Part shown: one piece after another, positions 30,922-37,953 of the stretch
How the letters are laid out: the number at the start of each line of letters is the position of its first letter
Numbering within the stretch: position 1 is the stretch's first letter
Assembly: GCA_016190895.1 (NCBI GenBank)
Contig: JACPPR010000037.1
Span: forward strand, 1-44,857
Source: Chloroflexota bacterium
Lineage (GTDB): Bacteria; Chloroflexota; Dehalococcoidia; Dehalococcoidales; UBA2162
Length of the DNA stretch: 44,857 nucleotides
Reading direction: 5' to 3'
Translations under genes and position numbers: made by a program
Notes under the pieces: model-generated
What the model was told of the DNA's origin: nothing
Seen by the model: the letters and a program-made list of their open reading frames with translations, nothing else
Databases searched by the model: none

Positions 30922-31974
30922 CTATTCCCCAACCACCACCATCGCCTCGTACTTCTTCTTCTCTACCCGGAACCAGTCCACCCTCTCGGAGAGCGTGTCG
31001 ATAATGTGCAGATGGTAGGGACACCTCTTTTCACACTCGCCGCACTCGGTGCACTCGGCGGCCTTTTCCAACGCCTCGGCGGTGCTGCCTGTGAAGAACC
31101 GCTCCGGGGGCTGGCGCTTGAAGAAACTGGGCGCTATCATCACAGTCGATATCGGGATGTCATTCGTGCAGGGGCGGCAATAATCGCACCGGTGGCAGAA
31201 GCTGCTGCCCAGCTCGTCCCTCAACCGCTGCATCTCCTGCTCTTCCGTCTTTGTCATCTTGAGCGGCCCGTTGAGAATAGCGACAATCTCCTCGATTTCG
31301 GGAATCTTCTCGATGCCCGGAATGGCGATGACATCAGGGAAATTGAAAAGGTATTTGAAACATATCGTGGCGTTATCCAACATACCGCCGGCCAGCGGCT
31401 TCATAGCGATGAAGGCGACATCATGCTCGCGGCACAGCGGCAAAAGCTCCCTTTCGGCTTCGTCGGTGATAAAGTTAAAGGGGAACAAAACCGTCTCGAA
31501 GAGGTCTGAGACGACCATCTCCTTAGCCATGTCCAGCGAGTGCGAGGTAACGCCGATGTGCCTGATGACGCCCGCCTTTTTCGCTTCCTGAAAGACTCCC
31601 ATAGCTCCACCTGGCCCCATTACTTTGTTGTAGGCATCTTTATCAGCGATATTGTGGAACTGGTAAAGGTCGATGTAATCCGTGCCGAGGTGCTTCAGGC
31701 TGAGCGCAAGGTGCTTTTCCGCATCCGCGCGATTCCTTGCCCCTGTCTTGGTGGCAATGATTATGTCTTTGCGGTTGCGACCGGCGATGGCCTTGCCGAT
31801 ACACGCCTCGCTGGTGGTATAGGCGTTGGCAGTGTCTATGTATGTGATGCCGAGGTCAAGGCACTTCTTGATGACTGCCACCGCCTCATCCTGAGTCAAC
31901 CTCTGGATGGGGATACCCCCGAAACCCAGCTTGGATACCATCATTCCTGTCTTGCCCAGTCTTATCTTTTCCAT
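30922..31974 (-). CDS. Aldo/keto reductase with C-terminal 4Fe-4S domain
   Basis: The 350-residue protein has an aldo/keto reductase barrel with the catalytic residues Asp47, Tyr52, Lys76 and His107 (TYIDTANAY, ATKTG, LYQFHN). The C-terminal part carries CHRCDYCRPC and CTECGECEKRCPYHLHI, a ferredoxin-like arrangement seen in a subgroup of anaerobe reductases. It should be a cytoplasmic NAD(P)H oxidoreductase with an iron-sulfur cluster. The substrate is unknown. Upstream, 260-520 bases away, lies a candidate regulatory RNA on the same strand. Confidence 0.94.
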   Translation of the reverse strand: MEKIRLGKTGMMVSKLGFGGIPIQRLTQDEAVAVIKKCLDLGITYIDTANAYTTSEACIGKAIAGRNRKDIIIATKTGARNRADAEKHLALSLKHLGTDYIDLYQFHNIADKDAYNKVMGPGGAMGVFQEAKKAGVIRHIGVTSHSLDMAKEMVVSDLFETVLFPFNFITDEAERELLPLCREHDVAFIAMKPLAGGMLDNATICFKYLFNFPDVIAIPGIEKIPEIEEIVAILNGPLKMTKTEEQEMQRLRDELGSSFCHRCDYCRPCTNDIPISTVMIAPSFFKRQPPERFFTGSTAEALEKAAECTECGECEKRCPYHLHIIDTLSERVDWFRVEKKKYEAMVVVGE

Positions 31975-32008
31975 ATCAAGCCACCCCTTCCTGTTTCACT
32001 TCGATGAC

Positions 32009-32046
32009 GTCATTGCGAGTCCCGATTTCATCGGGACGTGGCAATC
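32009..32046. repeat. Half copy of the GTCATTGCGAG element
   Basis: GTCATTGCGAG is followed by the hairpin GTCCCGAT-TTC-ATCGGGAC and GTGGCAATCC, matching one end of the 114-bp element at 11310-11423. It lies 34 bases upstream of the aldo/keto reductase start. Confidence 0.65.
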
Positions 32047-32180
32047 CACATAATCTTAATCCGATGGCTCTAGGGCTGTCAATTTTTGTGGGATTGGTAA
32101 TCGCAGGCATCCCATTAAAGGCGCTCGTTGGAATAGAAGAAAGTTTGGGAGAGAACGTAGCCCCTCTCAAAAATAATAGT

Positions 32181-32210
32181 CCCCATCCCTTTGCTAGCAA
32201 GGGGATGGGG
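32181..32210 (-). terminator. Hairpin with T-run on the minus strand
   Basis: CCCCATCCCTTTGC and GCAAGGGGATGGGG form a 14-bp stem with one wobble and a two-base turn. On the minus strand ACTATTATTTTT follows, as in a rho-independent terminator. It is the second such structure between the candidate RNA and the aldo/keto reductase. Confidence 0.55.
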
Positions 32211-32229
32211 CAAGGGGGATAGATTTTCC

Positions 32230-32496
32230 ATAAAACAATGGAGGGCACTTTTGAAAGTGCCCTCCATTCAAGTTCAGTCTCTCGACCCGACTCACTTATG
32301 GTGTTCACCACCACAGCGGGTCTCTCATTTTCTTGAGAACGGCCTCAAACTAACTGTCTATCGAGTCAGGTTCGAGTTTCCGTCCGCCCTGCCTACGCAG
32401 GGCATTACCTATCAACCTGCCAGACCCTCAGGACCTTGTGAAGCTTCATTGGCCACCTCCAGAAGCAAAGACTCGGATGTGATTCAGGAGCTTCTA
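32230..32496 (-). ncRNA. Candidate small non-coding RNA or riboswitch-like leader
   Basis: A strong minus-strand promoter (32502-32530) and a terminator hairpin (15-base arms AATGGAGGGCACTTT/AAAGTGCCCTCCATT at 32237-32268, followed on the minus strand by GTTTTA) bracket about 265 bases with no credible frame. Inside, the RNA can form GCCCTGC-GTAG-GCAGGGC and GACCCG/CGGGTC enclosing GGTG-TGAA-CACC. I compared it by eye with RNase P, tmRNA, 6S, SRP RNA and common riboswitches and found no match. It could be a free small RNA or an attenuator leader for the aldo/keto reductase 260 bases downstream. Confidence 0.55.
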
Positions 32497-32501
32497 ATAT
32501 A

Positions 32502-32530
32502 ATTAGAGCATAGAAGTCATTCAGTGTCAA
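32502..32530 (-). promoter_or_regulatory. Promoter of the candidate small RNA
   Basis: On the minus strand TTGACA (32525-32530) and TCTAAT (32502-32507) are 17 bases apart. The predicted start is at about 32496. The gene on the other side, acpS, is divergent. Confidence 0.65.
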
Positions 32531-32636
32531 GTCTCAGGCTCAAAGGCAACCGGGCGACGAAGTAATCACAAGATTCGGGCAGTTTTCAACCAGCCATGGT
32601 TCGTGATAGAATTGCCCATAATCGGGGGTAGAAGCA

Positions 32637-33008
32637 ATGCACTCAGTTGGTGTAGACATAATAGAGATAGTTCGCATCCGCCGGGCCATCGAGCGCTATG
32701 GGGAACGTTTCCTTAACCGGATATTCACTGGCACTGAACTCAAGCTCTGCCGTGAAAACCCGGGACGGCTAGCCAGCCGCTTTGCCGGCAAGGAAGCGGT
32801 GATGAAAGCCCTCGGCACCGGAGTCAGGGGCGTCAAATGGCGGGAGATAGAGATACTCTCCGAACGCAGCGGCAAACCGCTGGTTCAGCTGCACGGCACC
32901 ACCCGGGAGAAAGCCGCCAGCCTGGGAGTGTCCAGGCTGGCTATCAGCCTCTCCGACTCAGAACAATACGCCGTGGCTTTTGTGGTCGGGGAAACGAGTC
33001 AGGATTAG
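32637..33008 (+). CDS. acpS: Holo-[acyl-carrier-protein] synthase
   Basis: The 123-residue protein has the AcpS hallmarks GVDIIEIVRIRRAIERYGERF, RIFTGTELKLC, RLASRFAGKEAVMKALGTG and SLSDSEQYAVAFV. It transfers the 4'-phosphopantetheine arm from CoA to a serine of acyl carrier protein, which lipid synthesis requires. Asp7 and the Glu of FAGKEA are the expected magnesium ligands. GGGGGT lies 7 bases before the ATG. It converges with the NYN gene, their stop codons overlapping by four bases. Confidence 0.95.
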   Translation: MHSVGVDIIEIVRIRRAIERYGERFLNRIFTGTELKLCRENPGRLASRFAGKEAVMKALGTGVRGVKWREIEILSERSGKPLVQLHGTTREKAASLGVSRLAISLSDSEQYAVAFVVGETSQD

Positions 33009-33550
33009 CCGGATTTCCAGCAGCCCCTCATAAAGCGCCCGTCAACTGTAACAACTTTATCAGCTACCTCCCTGAGCGGTCGGGAGCTTTCCACCCGACC
33101 GAAAAGGGCCACTTCGACATTCTTGCCGTTGTCCTTCACCGCCTGAAGAGCTCCCACATAATCGGTATCACCGGCGACCAGAATCGCCACGTCATAGTTG
33201 TTTTTGAAATTATGAGTCAGTAAATCGGTCGCCAGCTGTATATCGACGCCCTTCTCGTAGGGGGGCGTATTAGGCCAGTTGACATACACCAGTCGCCCCA
33301 AACGCAGTTCGACGTAAGGTATAGCGGCGACGCTGTTAAAGAAATTTTGCTGGTCGCGGAAGCGTTCCGGCTCTTCCCGCCTGCCCACGATTGCATTATA
33401 GTAATAGATTCGTATCAACCGGCGCTTTTCACGCAGTTTCTCGCAAAATTTGCCGATATCGATGTCCGTCCTTTTGAAAGTGGCCTTCAGAGAATGGTAG
33501 AGATTACTGCCATCGATGAATATCATCAATCTATCATTTCTATCGGACAT
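33005..33550 (-). CDS. NYN domain (LabA/DUF88-like) protein
   Basis: The 181-residue protein begins with LMIFIDGSNLYHSLKATF, then RIYYYNAIVG, EKGVDIQLATDLLTHNF, and VAILVAGDTDYVGALQAVKD, the NYN-domain set of conserved aspartates that form a PIN-like nuclease site. Relatives are predicted RNases. ATG 33550 is chosen over GTG 33556 because GGGAGG is 5 bases upstream of it. The gene lies 33 bases after the YkgJ-like gene on the same strand and may be co-transcribed. Cytoplasmic. Confidence 0.92.
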   Translation of the reverse strand: MSDRNDRLMIFIDGSNLYHSLKATFKRTDIDIGKFCEKLREKRRLIRIYYYNAIVGRREEPERFRDQQNFFNSVAAIPYVELRLGRLVYVNWPNTPPYEKGVDIQLATDLLTHNFKNNYDVAILVAGDTDYVGALQAVKDNGKNVEVALFGRVESSRPLREVADKVVTVDGRFMRGCWKSG

Positions 33551-33583
33551 GGACACCTCCCTAAGTTTAAGGACAGACGAACT

Positions 33584-34213
33584 TTACAGCTTAATCACCA
33601 GCTCAGGGTTTTTCTTACGCACGTCCTTGAAGGCAGCTTTAATCATATCTTTACCGTAGTCGCAGTTAGCCTTGATTGCTATCTGACTTTTGTCTTCCGT
33701 AAAGACGACCGGGTGTATCGAGCAAACGATGGGTCTCACCGGGTAAATCCGGCACCTTTTACCTTCAGTATCATGGAAGGGGCAGGGCAGGGGCAGAAAC
33801 CGGGTGAAAGAAAGCTTGGACGGGTCTAACTCGGAGTCGAATGGGTGGAACACCACTTTGCCGCTGACCGTTTTCTCCTTCCAGCTGTCATAGGTGACGC
33901 CGAGATGGGCGGCAATCGCTTTAAGCTCGCTCTCGAATACCTCCACACCGGGATTGGTGGGGTTCAGCGGGTTGGGTATGCAGCACCGGCCGCAATTCCG
34001 GCACTCGGAATAGGAGAGGATTTTTTGCACATTATAGGGGGTGCAGGGGATAGGTATGTTCAGCGAGATGTCGTCCTGGCCTAACGCCTTGAGCAGCTTG
34101 TCCAAATCAGGTTCGGACAAAGCCAGGATGCTGCTGCCTTCCAGATAGGCCAAGCCGTATCTGGCTAAATCAAGCCGCTCGATTTCCTGAGATTCGTATA
34201 GCCTGTTTTCCAT
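33584..34213 (-). CDS. YkgJ-type cysteine-cluster protein
   Basis: The 209-residue protein has ECRNCGRCCIPNPLNPTNPG, LPCPFHDTEGKRCRIYPVRP and CSIHPVVF, the cysteine cluster of the YkgJ family, thought to bind zinc or iron-sulfur. The N-terminal 70 residues are helical and carry no domain I know. ATG 34213 is preferred, with GAGAGGGG 4 bases upstream, over the ATG at 34231, whose ribosome site is too close. The role is unknown; the family is widespread in anaerobes. Confidence 0.9.
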   Translation of the reverse strand: MENRLYESQEIERLDLARYGLAYLEGSSILALSEPDLDKLLKALGQDDISLNIPIPCTPYNVQKILSYSECRNCGRCCIPNPLNPTNPGVEVFESELKAIAAHLGVTYDSWKEKTVSGKVVFHPFDSELDPSKLSFTRFLPLPCPFHDTEGKRCRIYPVRPIVCSIHPVVFTEDKSQIAIKANCDYGKDMIKAAFKDVRKKNPELVIKL

Positions 34214-34294
34214 ACCGCCCCTCTCCGCCATGCTTCCTTAATACCGAGTATTTAAGTTTACAATAAAAAGCTCGGAATGGCAAAAGGGAAGCCA

Positions 34295-34427
34295 AAATCC
34301 CTCTCAGTCTCCCTTTACCAAAGGGAGATGACTTCTACCACCCTCGATTGGTAATTATTCCCGCATTCGTAGATATGACTGAGGGTCCCAGACCTCCCCC
34401 TTTAATAAAGGGGGATTAGGGGGATTT
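34295..34427. repeat. Paired-hairpin repeat, A-B order with long spacer
   Basis: AAATCCCTCTCAGTCTCCC, AAAGGGAGATG, then a spacer of about 65 bases, then CCCCCTTTAATAAAGGGGG and AGGGGGATTT. It lies between the YkgJ-like gene and the metallopeptidase. A partial GTAGGGGC-like stretch follows at about 34468-34498. Confidence 0.8.
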
Positions 34428-34495
34428 TACCAGTCGCCCGTCTCATCTGGTGCTGCTATGCTGTGTGCCACCCTGGGGCAGCACAGGGGCCTGCC

Positions 34496-35767
34496 CTACT
34501 TGAGACTTTCGGTCAAGTCCTGGCGATTGCTCATCCTGGCTGTCTTATGGAGGAAGTCTTTCAGCGAGGCGCTCCGGCTCCTCAGCTCTTTCAATTCAAG
34601 GCCGATGGGATTGAGGAAAGCCGGGCTATCGGCGTAGCTGCCGTGGAAGGCGAAGTAAGCCTGGTTCAGTTTTCTAATATAATAGCCCTTCGAGGCCAAC
34701 TCCTGCCTCTTCTGCTCCATAAAAGCCTCGGCCGGCCCGATTTCTCCTCTGGCCAGATAAGCATCCACTGTTTCCCTGATGTTTCTCATCTCCTGGTTAA
34801 AATCGAACTCTTTGGAGTGAGCTTTGTCGAACTCCGGCTTGGCTGCCTGTTTCGTCCCGCTCTCATACTTAGCGTAATATTTCGCATAAACAATATCGCC
34901 GATTTCTTTCCCGGCCAGATTAGCTACGCTTTCATTCATGGTGGTAATTTCATAGTTTCGGGATACTCCTGCCACATCGAGCACGTAGCGGAAGCCGAGC
35001 GGGGTGAAGGCAAGGTACTGGTGCAGCCACTCATGGGTGGCCGTATCGATGGCTGCCCGCAGGCTGGTTTCGCTATCGACAAGGGTGGGATAGGTCGCCA
35101 TGCCGCCGATTCCCGTCACCAGCGAAGATACCCCCAGATTATCCGCCCCGGCTTCTATAGCCTCCTTCTCCTCGATAGTGAGCTTTTGCTTGAGGACAAC
35201 TTCCCTCATCGACTCGATTTTGTCCCTTGGCGAAATCACCAGCACGTTGGGCAGCTCTTCCAATCTGAAATTCACCGGCGGGAAGCTGACTCTCAGCCCG
35301 ACTCCCGGATTAAAAATGCCCTGCCCCGCCAGGGTTTCCCCTATCTGCTTTTTGATTATTTTTTCTACTTCGGCGGCTTGAGCAGCTCGCCTCTCCTGCA
35401 AATTCCTTAGTTCATCGAGCCGGGCTGGCACAATTTCCTGATTTCCAGCGTTAGCCGCCGCCAGTTCCGATTTTAACTCACTGATTCGCTTTGACGTGTC
35501 AAAATACCCGGTGACCACCCCGACCTCATCATCGCTCTTTGACTGCCCGTCGTCCTTCCCAGATTCTGACAGGCGGGCCTGCCAGCTGAAAAGCCAGCGT
35601 CCGGCTTCCCCGCCGATGGTTTTCATCTCCCAGCCGGCAATACTGAAACGGTACGGTTTCACAACTGAACTCAGACGGGCGTCAAAGCTCCCACCGGAGG
35701 ACTGACCGCCGATAAGCCAGGTGACTAAACTAGCCATAAGTAAGCCTGAAACGATAATCGGTTTCAT
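34496..35767 (-). CDS. Membrane-anchored metallopeptidase of unknown family
   Basis: The 423-residue protein has one N-terminal membrane segment (MKPIIVSGLLMASLVTWLIG). A zinc-protease motif HEWLH lies at 245-249 in a helix ATHEWLHQYLAF, and Glu279 in NESVANLAG is a likely third zinc ligand, as in gluzincins. The rest is helical with coiled-coil-like stretches at about 92-145. The frame could run 45 codons further upstream, but that part is the repeat at 35821-35899; ATG 35767 has GGGGA 7 bases before it. The domain should face outside the membrane. I cannot name the family. Confidence 0.8.
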   Translation of the reverse strand: MKPIIVSGLLMASLVTWLIGGQSSGGSFDARLSSVVKPYRFSIAGWEMKTIGGEAGRWLFSWQARLSESGKDDGQSKSDDEVGVVTGYFDTSKRISELKSELAAANAGNQEIVPARLDELRNLQERRAAQAAEVEKIIKKQIGETLAGQGIFNPGVGLRVSFPPVNFRLEELPNVLVISPRDKIESMREVVLKQKLTIEEKEAIEAGADNLGVSSLVTGIGGMATYPTLVDSETSLRAAIDTATHEWLHQYLAFTPLGFRYVLDVAGVSRNYEITTMNESVANLAGKEIGDIVYAKYYAKYESGTKQAAKPEFDKAHSKEFDFNQEMRNIRETVDAYLARGEIGPAEAFMEQKRQELASKGYYIRKLNQAYFAFHGSYADSPAFLNPIGLELKELRSRSASLKDFLHKTARMSNRQDLTESLK

Positions 35768-35820
35768 AAGAATTCCCCATTCTGGCTTGCAGCCCAGCAC
35801 CACGAGTAATAGCATTGTTC

Positions 35821-35899
35821 TGTCATTCTCCGGCTTGACCGGAGAATCCACGTCCCCTTCCGCTCCATCTGGATTCCCCGCCTGAAGCGGGGAATGACA
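35821..35899. repeat. TCATTC/GAATGA palindromic repeat
   Basis: TGTCATTC and GAATGACA are inverted ends. Inside are the hairpins TTCTCCGG/CCGGAGAA and ATTCCCCGC/GCGGGGAAT. The design matches 28147-28235. It lies 53 bases upstream of the metallopeptidase start and extends that frame artificially. Confidence 0.75.
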
Positions 35900-35992
35900 C
35901 ATAGGAGACTCGCTATTTTCGGGGTAATACTAAGCTCGCGCTATTTCCTGGGGCATCACTCCAACTCCACAAACCCCACAAACTCAATAACT

Positions 35993-36643
35993 CTACAAAC
36001 CCATCCTCACCGCCGCTTTCGCCAGCTCCCAGGTATACTCGTAAAGGTGAAGCCCCTTGCTGGAAGCAATCAATTCCCCATCCTCCACCCCGATTTCGCT
36101 CGCCATATATTCTTTCAGTAGCTGGATGGCCGCCAGATTGGAGGGAAAACCGGCCCAGAGGTCCCACGACCTGAAGTAAACGAAGAAGTGCAGCTTGTTA
36201 TCACGGATTCTTGTATCTATCCCTCTCAAGCAGGGAGGGTCGGAAAGATAGATAGACTGCTCGTTACCGACCGCCATATAGGCTTGGTTGGTGTTAAAGC
36301 CGTCGTCCTGATACATCTTGATGACCTCGGCAATTTGCTTTTCAAGGTACTGTCCGTAGGTATACTGCTCTCCATCGGCCCGGTGCGCCGTCATCAGGTA
36401 GGGCAGGTAACTTTCGATATATTCCATGGTCGTCGGGGCAGGTACGCCCGGTGGTACATCGGGAATCAGGGGGCGCGTGCCCGGATACTTTATTTTGACG
36501 ACGACGTAATCAAGCTCCTGCCGGTGCTGCCCTTTAAAGCTCCCCCGCTCAATCCGGTATTTATGCCCTTCGGTCAGAGCCTTACATAAGCACAGGAACC
36601 AGGCTTCGGAGAGGTCCCTAGCTTCGATTACGGATATGTCCAT
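35993..36643 (-). CDS. thyA: Thymidylate synthase, archaeal type
   Basis: The 216-residue protein has the active-site DPPCLRG with Cys138, then YFRSWDLWAGFPSNLAAIQL, the equivalent of the RSxDxxLGxPxN motif with Asn169, and SKGLHLYEY with His199 and Tyr201. RGSFKGQHRQELDYVVV and RPLIPDVPPGVPAPTTMEYI match the short archaeal-type TS of methanogens (about 220 residues). It should methylate dUMP with methylene-tetrahydrofolate or a related C1 carrier. Close relatives include dCMP hydroxymethylases, so the substrate is an inference. GGGAGGG lies 5 bases before the ATG. Confidence 0.85.
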   Translation of the reverse strand: MDISVIEARDLSEAWFLCLCKALTEGHKYRIERGSFKGQHRQELDYVVVKIKYPGTRPLIPDVPPGVPAPTTMEYIESYLPYLMTAHRADGEQYTYGQYLEKQIAEVIKMYQDDGFNTNQAYMAVGNEQSIYLSDPPCLRGIDTRIRDNKLHFFVYFRSWDLWAGFPSNLAAIQLLKEYMASEIGVEDGELIASSKGLHLYEYTWELAKAAVRMGL

Positions 36644-36660
36644 GTCGCCCTCCCGGTGAA

Positions 36661-36845
36661 AACACTAAACATTAATATCTAAGCTCTAAATGCCGATTCC
36701 TTACGTCATGAGGCATCCCGTATGAACGGAGCGAATCGGGACAAATCCAAATTACAAATCACTAAATGATCAAAAGCCCTGAAGGTAGTTTTGGATTTAA
36801 GGTATTTGGATTTGATTTGACATTTGGATTTTGGCATTTGTGCTT
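36661..36845. repeat. AT-rich word repeat upstream of thyA
   Basis: It contains CACTAAACATTAATATCTAAG, then AAATCCAAATTACAAATC, CACTAAATGATCAAAAG, GGTATTTGGATTTGATTTG and CATTTGGATTTTGGCATTTG. A GTCCCGA-like inverted pair is embedded (TCCCGT...ATCGGGA, 36717-36740). It fills the gap between thyA and the gene at 36857. Confidence 0.6.
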
Positions 36846-36856
36846 ATCCGGTACTG

Positions 36857-37552
36857 TTATTTTCTAAATATCCCCAGGAACCTATCTTCGTATTCCTCGA
36901 ACACGCCCCAGTGGTCAAGCTCATCCCTCAGCCTGCCCGGCTCGCATTCCCCGCGGGCAACCTGCCCGAAAAGCTCCTCGATATGCGCCCGGGCGTCAGC
37001 CGGAACGCCCGCCGAATCCACATCGAGCAGACCCCGCCGCCCCATTTGCCTCAGGTTCTCCGGTAACGAGCTTCTGGTGATTTCGTAGATGAACTTCATC
37101 AGCGAGACGTCCCAGAGGGTGTCTTCGCCCTTGATGATAGCCGTCAGCGGGTCGCTGCGTTTATCGATTTCGGCGTTCAACTTATCGACTATTGCCAGCA
37201 ACCTGTCGGAAACAATGTTGGAGTCTTTCGGCTCGTTCTTGTAAGTGTAAAATAATCCCGGCATATCCGCGCCGTATTGCTCCATCAAGGCGCCGAAGTA
37301 CCTGCGGGCCTCCGGACCGAACCCTTCCAGCCGGTTCAGGTAGTAAGGAGTGACGATCTTGGGTCGTTCGGCAGTCACCTTGCCTTCTCTAATCACCGTC
37401 TCCGGGACATCTTTAGCCGGCTCGGCATAGGACGGTTCGGTCAGCAAATAATAGTTTATCGTGGTCGTGCCGAAGGTATACAGGCTCTGCTTGGGCGCCC
37501 TCAATATCTCCGTGCGCTCGATTGCTTCCTTAATCCGCTCGTCGTTTTCCAT
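36857..37552 (-). CDS. Protein of unknown function, third gene of a tight trio
   Basis: I do not recognise this 231-residue protein. It begins MENDERIKEAIERTEILRAP, has aromatic-rich strands (SLYTFGTTTINYYLLTEPSY) and a helical second half with DTLWDVSLMKFIYEITRSSL and a very acidic end. No signal peptide, membrane segment or metal motif is visible. Its ATG overlaps the stop of the preceding gene by one base (TAATG), so translation is coupled. It forms a three-gene unit with 37552-37950 and 37954-38553. Confidence 0.75.
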   Translation of the reverse strand: MENDERIKEAIERTEILRAPKQSLYTFGTTTINYYLLTEPSYAEPAKDVPETVIREGKVTAERPKIVTPYYLNRLEGFGPEARRYFGALMEQYGADMPGLFYTYKNEPKDSNIVSDRLLAIVDKLNAEIDKRSDPLTAIIKGEDTLWDVSLMKFIYEITRSSLPENLRQMGRRGLLDVDSAGVPADARAHIEELFGQVARGECEPGRLRDELDHWGVFEEYEDRFLGIFRK

Positions 37553-37950
37553 TACTGGTTCCCCTTGGTCTCTGTCGCCTGTGAAATAGAGTCAGCCCTT
37601 CGGCTACGCTCAGGACGAGTTCTCCTGCTCAAGATTCTCCATAGCTTCGAAATGTTTACCGGCAGGATAAGCTTCTTCTCGCTATTTTTGCAGTACTTCT
37701 CTTCGAGCCGGGGGTCGAGCGAGACGTCCACTTTCTTACCCTCGATTTCAACGTAAAGGTGAATGTTAACAGTGGGAAAGTTGTGCCACTTCTTGATAGG
37801 CACTATCGAGATGCAGGTAATCAAATCAGCCCGCTTGCCCAGCTCCTCCGCTTTGGCTTTTATCTTCAAGGATTTCCGGATGCAATTGTTGCCCAGCAGG
37901 AAATAAGGCTCCCTGTATACTTTATCGATTAATGAGGCTAGTTCATCCAT
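37552..37950 (-). CDS. Transglutaminase-like small protein
   Basis: The 132-residue protein has GNNCIRKSLKIKAKAEELGK with Cys23, NIHLYVEIEGKKVDVSLDP with His64 and Asp75 or Asp79, a Cys-His-Asp order as in transglutaminase-like and peptidase folds. This is an inference from spacing, not a recognised family. The last part (RTRPERSRRADSI) is encoded by a dispersed repeat word (37595-37619, GCCCTTCGGCTACGCTCAGG) inserted in the gene end. It follows the upstream gene after 3 bases, and its stop overlaps the next start, so all three should be made together. Confidence 0.65.
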   Translation of the reverse strand: MDELASLIDKVYREPYFLLGNNCIRKSLKIKAKAEELGKRADLITCISIVPIKKWHNFPTVNIHLYVEIEGKKVDVSLDPRLEEKYCKNSEKKLILPVNISKLWRILSRRTRPERSRRADSISQATETKGNQ

Positions 37951-37953
37951 ACT

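Noticed and set aside
31976-32314. Minus-strand 112-codon frame upstream of the aldo/keto reductase
   Set aside because: It is made of repeat and terminator sequence and has no natural protein pattern.
32285-32400. Known RNA such as RNase P, tmRNA, 6S or SRP RNA
   Set aside because: The conserved core motifs of those RNAs are absent on both strands.
32191-32502. Plus-strand 103-codon frame across the candidate RNA
   Set aside because: No ribosome site, composition unlike the neighbours, and it runs against a strong minus-strand promoter and terminator.
2738-34427. CRISPR array
   Set aside because: Repeats are dispersed palindromes, not regularly spaced direct repeats with unique spacers, and no cas genes are present.
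34463-35410. Plus-strand 315-codon frame
   Set aside because: Antisense to the metallopeptidase, without a ribosome site.
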